64,000 bases of DNA from Pseudomonadota bacterium (GTDB lineage: Bacteria; Myxococcota_A; Bradymonadia; Bradymonadales; GCA-2716585). Shown in pieces: positions 62,890 through 64,000 of the stretch. Made by a program: the position numbers and the translations under genes. Below the pieces are notes generated by a model that was not told the DNA's origin, did not search any database, and worked only from the letters and a program-made list of their open reading frames with translations. The DNA lies in the NCBI GenBank assembly GCA_005804885.1, contig SYOX01000333.1, positions 1-64,000 of the forward strand, written 5' to 3'. Within the stretch, counting starts at the first letter, position 1, and each line of letters starts with the position of its first letter.

Positions 62890-64000
62890 TCAGTAATGGA
62901 GGAACTCGGCCCCGGCCACCAGCGTCGTGCAGAGCTGCGCGGGGATCGTGCGGGGATCGCACTGGCCCGCGTCCAGGCAGGGCTGCGTCAGCGCGATGAA
63001 CTCATCGATCTCGTCTTCATCGGGCTCCCTGCTGTAGAAGGCGCGCACCTGGTGCGTGTAGAGCGCCCGCCGGCTGGCCTCCGAGCCGTCCGAGTTGAAG
63101 TCCTCGCCGAAGGCCCCGCCCGGCACGATCCCGGTCGACTCAGGCAGGTTGCACAGGAACTGGAGCACCGCCTCCTGATCCAGCGCGTGGATCACGCCCG
63201 TGCCCGTAAAGCGGTAGGCCTCCAGTCGATCCGGGCAGCCGCCCAGCGCCCGCGCCACCGCCGTGTAGGTCATGTCCGGCTCTCCCGTCTCGACGTTGCC
63301 GATCGGGTAGGCGTGCGGCGCGAAGGTCTCCCGGTTGAGCGTCGGGTTGAAGCCACCGCGAACGTAGGGGAAGCGGTGATCGCAGCGCCCGAAGTCCCGC
63401 TGGACCGTCTGCATGATCGAGTCGAGCCAGGGCTCCACCTCCATCAGCTTGACCCGGCTGAAGCGCCAGGGCGCCGCCTGCCCCGTCGCCTCGTCCACCT
63501 CACCCTCAGGAGCCTCCGTCCGCTGCAGATACAGGCTGCTGGTCAGGATCTCCCGCTCCAGCGCCCGCACGCTCAGCTGCCCCTCGCCCTCGAAGAAGTC
63601 CAGCAGCGCCGATCGCACCTCCGGCAGCGCCCGCGAGGCCTCCCAGCCCAGCAGCCGGTTCATCGCCTCGACCACCGCGTGCTCGCGATAGAAGGGCAGG
63701 CTCGTGATCACATAGCCCGGCGTGCGCAGCACCTCCCACTCCTCCTCCGTCAGATCCTCGGCGCGGATAAAGTTCACAAAGTCGTTCTGGTTCGCGGGGT
63801 TGCGCAGCGGCAGCGTCACCGTGTGGTCGCCGTAGAGCCCGCTGTGGCACAAAAGCTCGTCCAGCGGCGCCTGGCAGAAGACCGGGTAGACCCGCGTCTC
63901 GAGGTACTCAAAGTAATAGTCCGTGTCGAACTCCTGCAGCGGTATCCACATCATCCACAGGCCCACCATGTCCTCGCGCTCGACCCGGTGCGCGTCGCGC
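62890..64000 (-). CDS. Partner of DUF1501 protein (PSD1/DUF1592-1588-like), 5' end outside the window
   Basis: The open frame continues without a stop to the window edge (RDAHRVEREDMVGLWMMW precedes the ATG at 63969), so the true start is outside. At least 370 residues. It contains EEEWEVLRTPGYVITSLPFY, AVVEAMNRLLGWE and a C-terminal cytochrome-like end (FIALTQPCLDAGQCDPRTIP, AEFLHY) of the type seen in DUF1588/DUF1592 proteins that accompany DUF1501. No complete CxxCH lies in the visible part. The stop is about 57 bp before the DUF1501 start, consistent with an operon. Confidence 0.7.
   Translation of the reverse strand, partial: RDAHRVEREDMVGLWMMWIPLQEFDTDYYFEYLETRVYPVFCQAPLDELLCHSGLYGDHTVTLPLRNPANQNDFVNFIRAEDLTEEEWEVLRTPGYVITSLPFYREHAVVEAMNRLLGWEASRALPEVRSALLDFFEGEGQLSVRALEREILTSSLYLQRTEAPEGEVDEATGQAAPWRFSRVKLMEVEPWLDSIMQTVQRDFGRCDHRFPYVRGGFNPTLNRETFAPHAYPIGNVETGEPDMTYTAVARALGGCPDRLEAYRFTGTGVIHALDQEAVLQFLCNLPESTGIVPGGAFGEDFNSDGSEASRRALYTHQVRAFYSREPDEDEIDEFIALTQPCLDAGQCDPRTIPAQLCTTLVAGAEFLHY

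Overview
The window is high-GC DNA, with a visibly AT-richer first 2.2 kb. It is dominated by secreted and surface proteins: about half of the genes start with a lipoprotein signal peptide ending in a lipobox cysteine, often followed by Asn/Asp/Pro/Glu-rich linkers. MopE-like Asp/Cys repeats, PPC, PEGA, CHAP, FG-GAP/ASPIC, beta-helix, DUF4105 and TIGR02147 proteins, and a DUF1501 plus cytochrome-like (PSD1-type) pair, together suggest a large-genome member of the Myxococcota/Bradymonadota (former Deltaproteobacteria). No rRNA, tRNA, CRISPR array, phage or transposase gene was seen, so the taxon is an inference from protein style only.

Layout. 0.3-2 kb: a decayed Ser/Thr kinase fragment and two small coupled ORFs. 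2.2-4.1 kb (minus): a frameshifted unknown gene coupled to exonuclease III. 4.2-10.8 kb (minus): an outer-membrane beta-barrel candidate, three consecutive thioredoxin-fold proteins (one periplasmic, two lipoproteins), and two further lipoproteins. 11.3-19 kb (plus): five consecutive lipoproteins, each carrying (G/N)PGGK(A/T)D shortly after the lipobox. Three are homologous single-CxxCH (c-haem type) proteins and two are a Cys-rich paralogous pair. 19-22.1 kb (minus): lipoprotein copper nitrite reductase fused to cytochrome c, a NirV-like FGE protein and a SCO1 copper chaperone. 22.4-23.7 kb: a methyltransferase and a small conserved protein.

24.3-33.3 kb (plus): CRTAC1-like FG-GAP/ASPIC lipoprotein, DUF3015-like lipoprotein plus DUF4105 protein, and a PPC-repeat lipoprotein with a readable sigma-70-type promoter. 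33.5-40.1 kb (minus): CHAP lipoprotein, MopE/EGF-like lipoprotein and PEGA protein. 40.3-48.6 kb (plus): a TIGR02147 regulator translationally coupled to a beta-helix lipoprotein, a second beta-helix lipoprotein and a large MopE-repeat lipoprotein. 48.8-56.7 kb (minus): metzincin-like lipoprotein, then a tightly coupled Cys-rich protein / glycosidase-like / nucleotidyltransferase / Thr-type sulfatase-fold operon. 57-59 kb (plus): CrcB fluoride channel and a zinc-ribbon membrane protein. 59-64 kb (minus): Cys-rich lipoprotein, truncated-cytochrome-like lipoprotein, Tat-exported DUF1501 protein and a partial cytochrome-associated protein running off the window.

The two most unusual signals are the shared post-lipobox (G/N)PGGK(A/T)D tag on five adjacent lipoproteins, and a dispersed 300-370 bp nested inverted-repeat element present twice in opposite orientation (23.8 kb and 56.8 kb). 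The thioredoxin cluster, the haem-lipoprotein cluster and the NirK/SCO1 cluster lie side by side. This is consistent with, but does not prove, a cell-surface redox neighbourhood.
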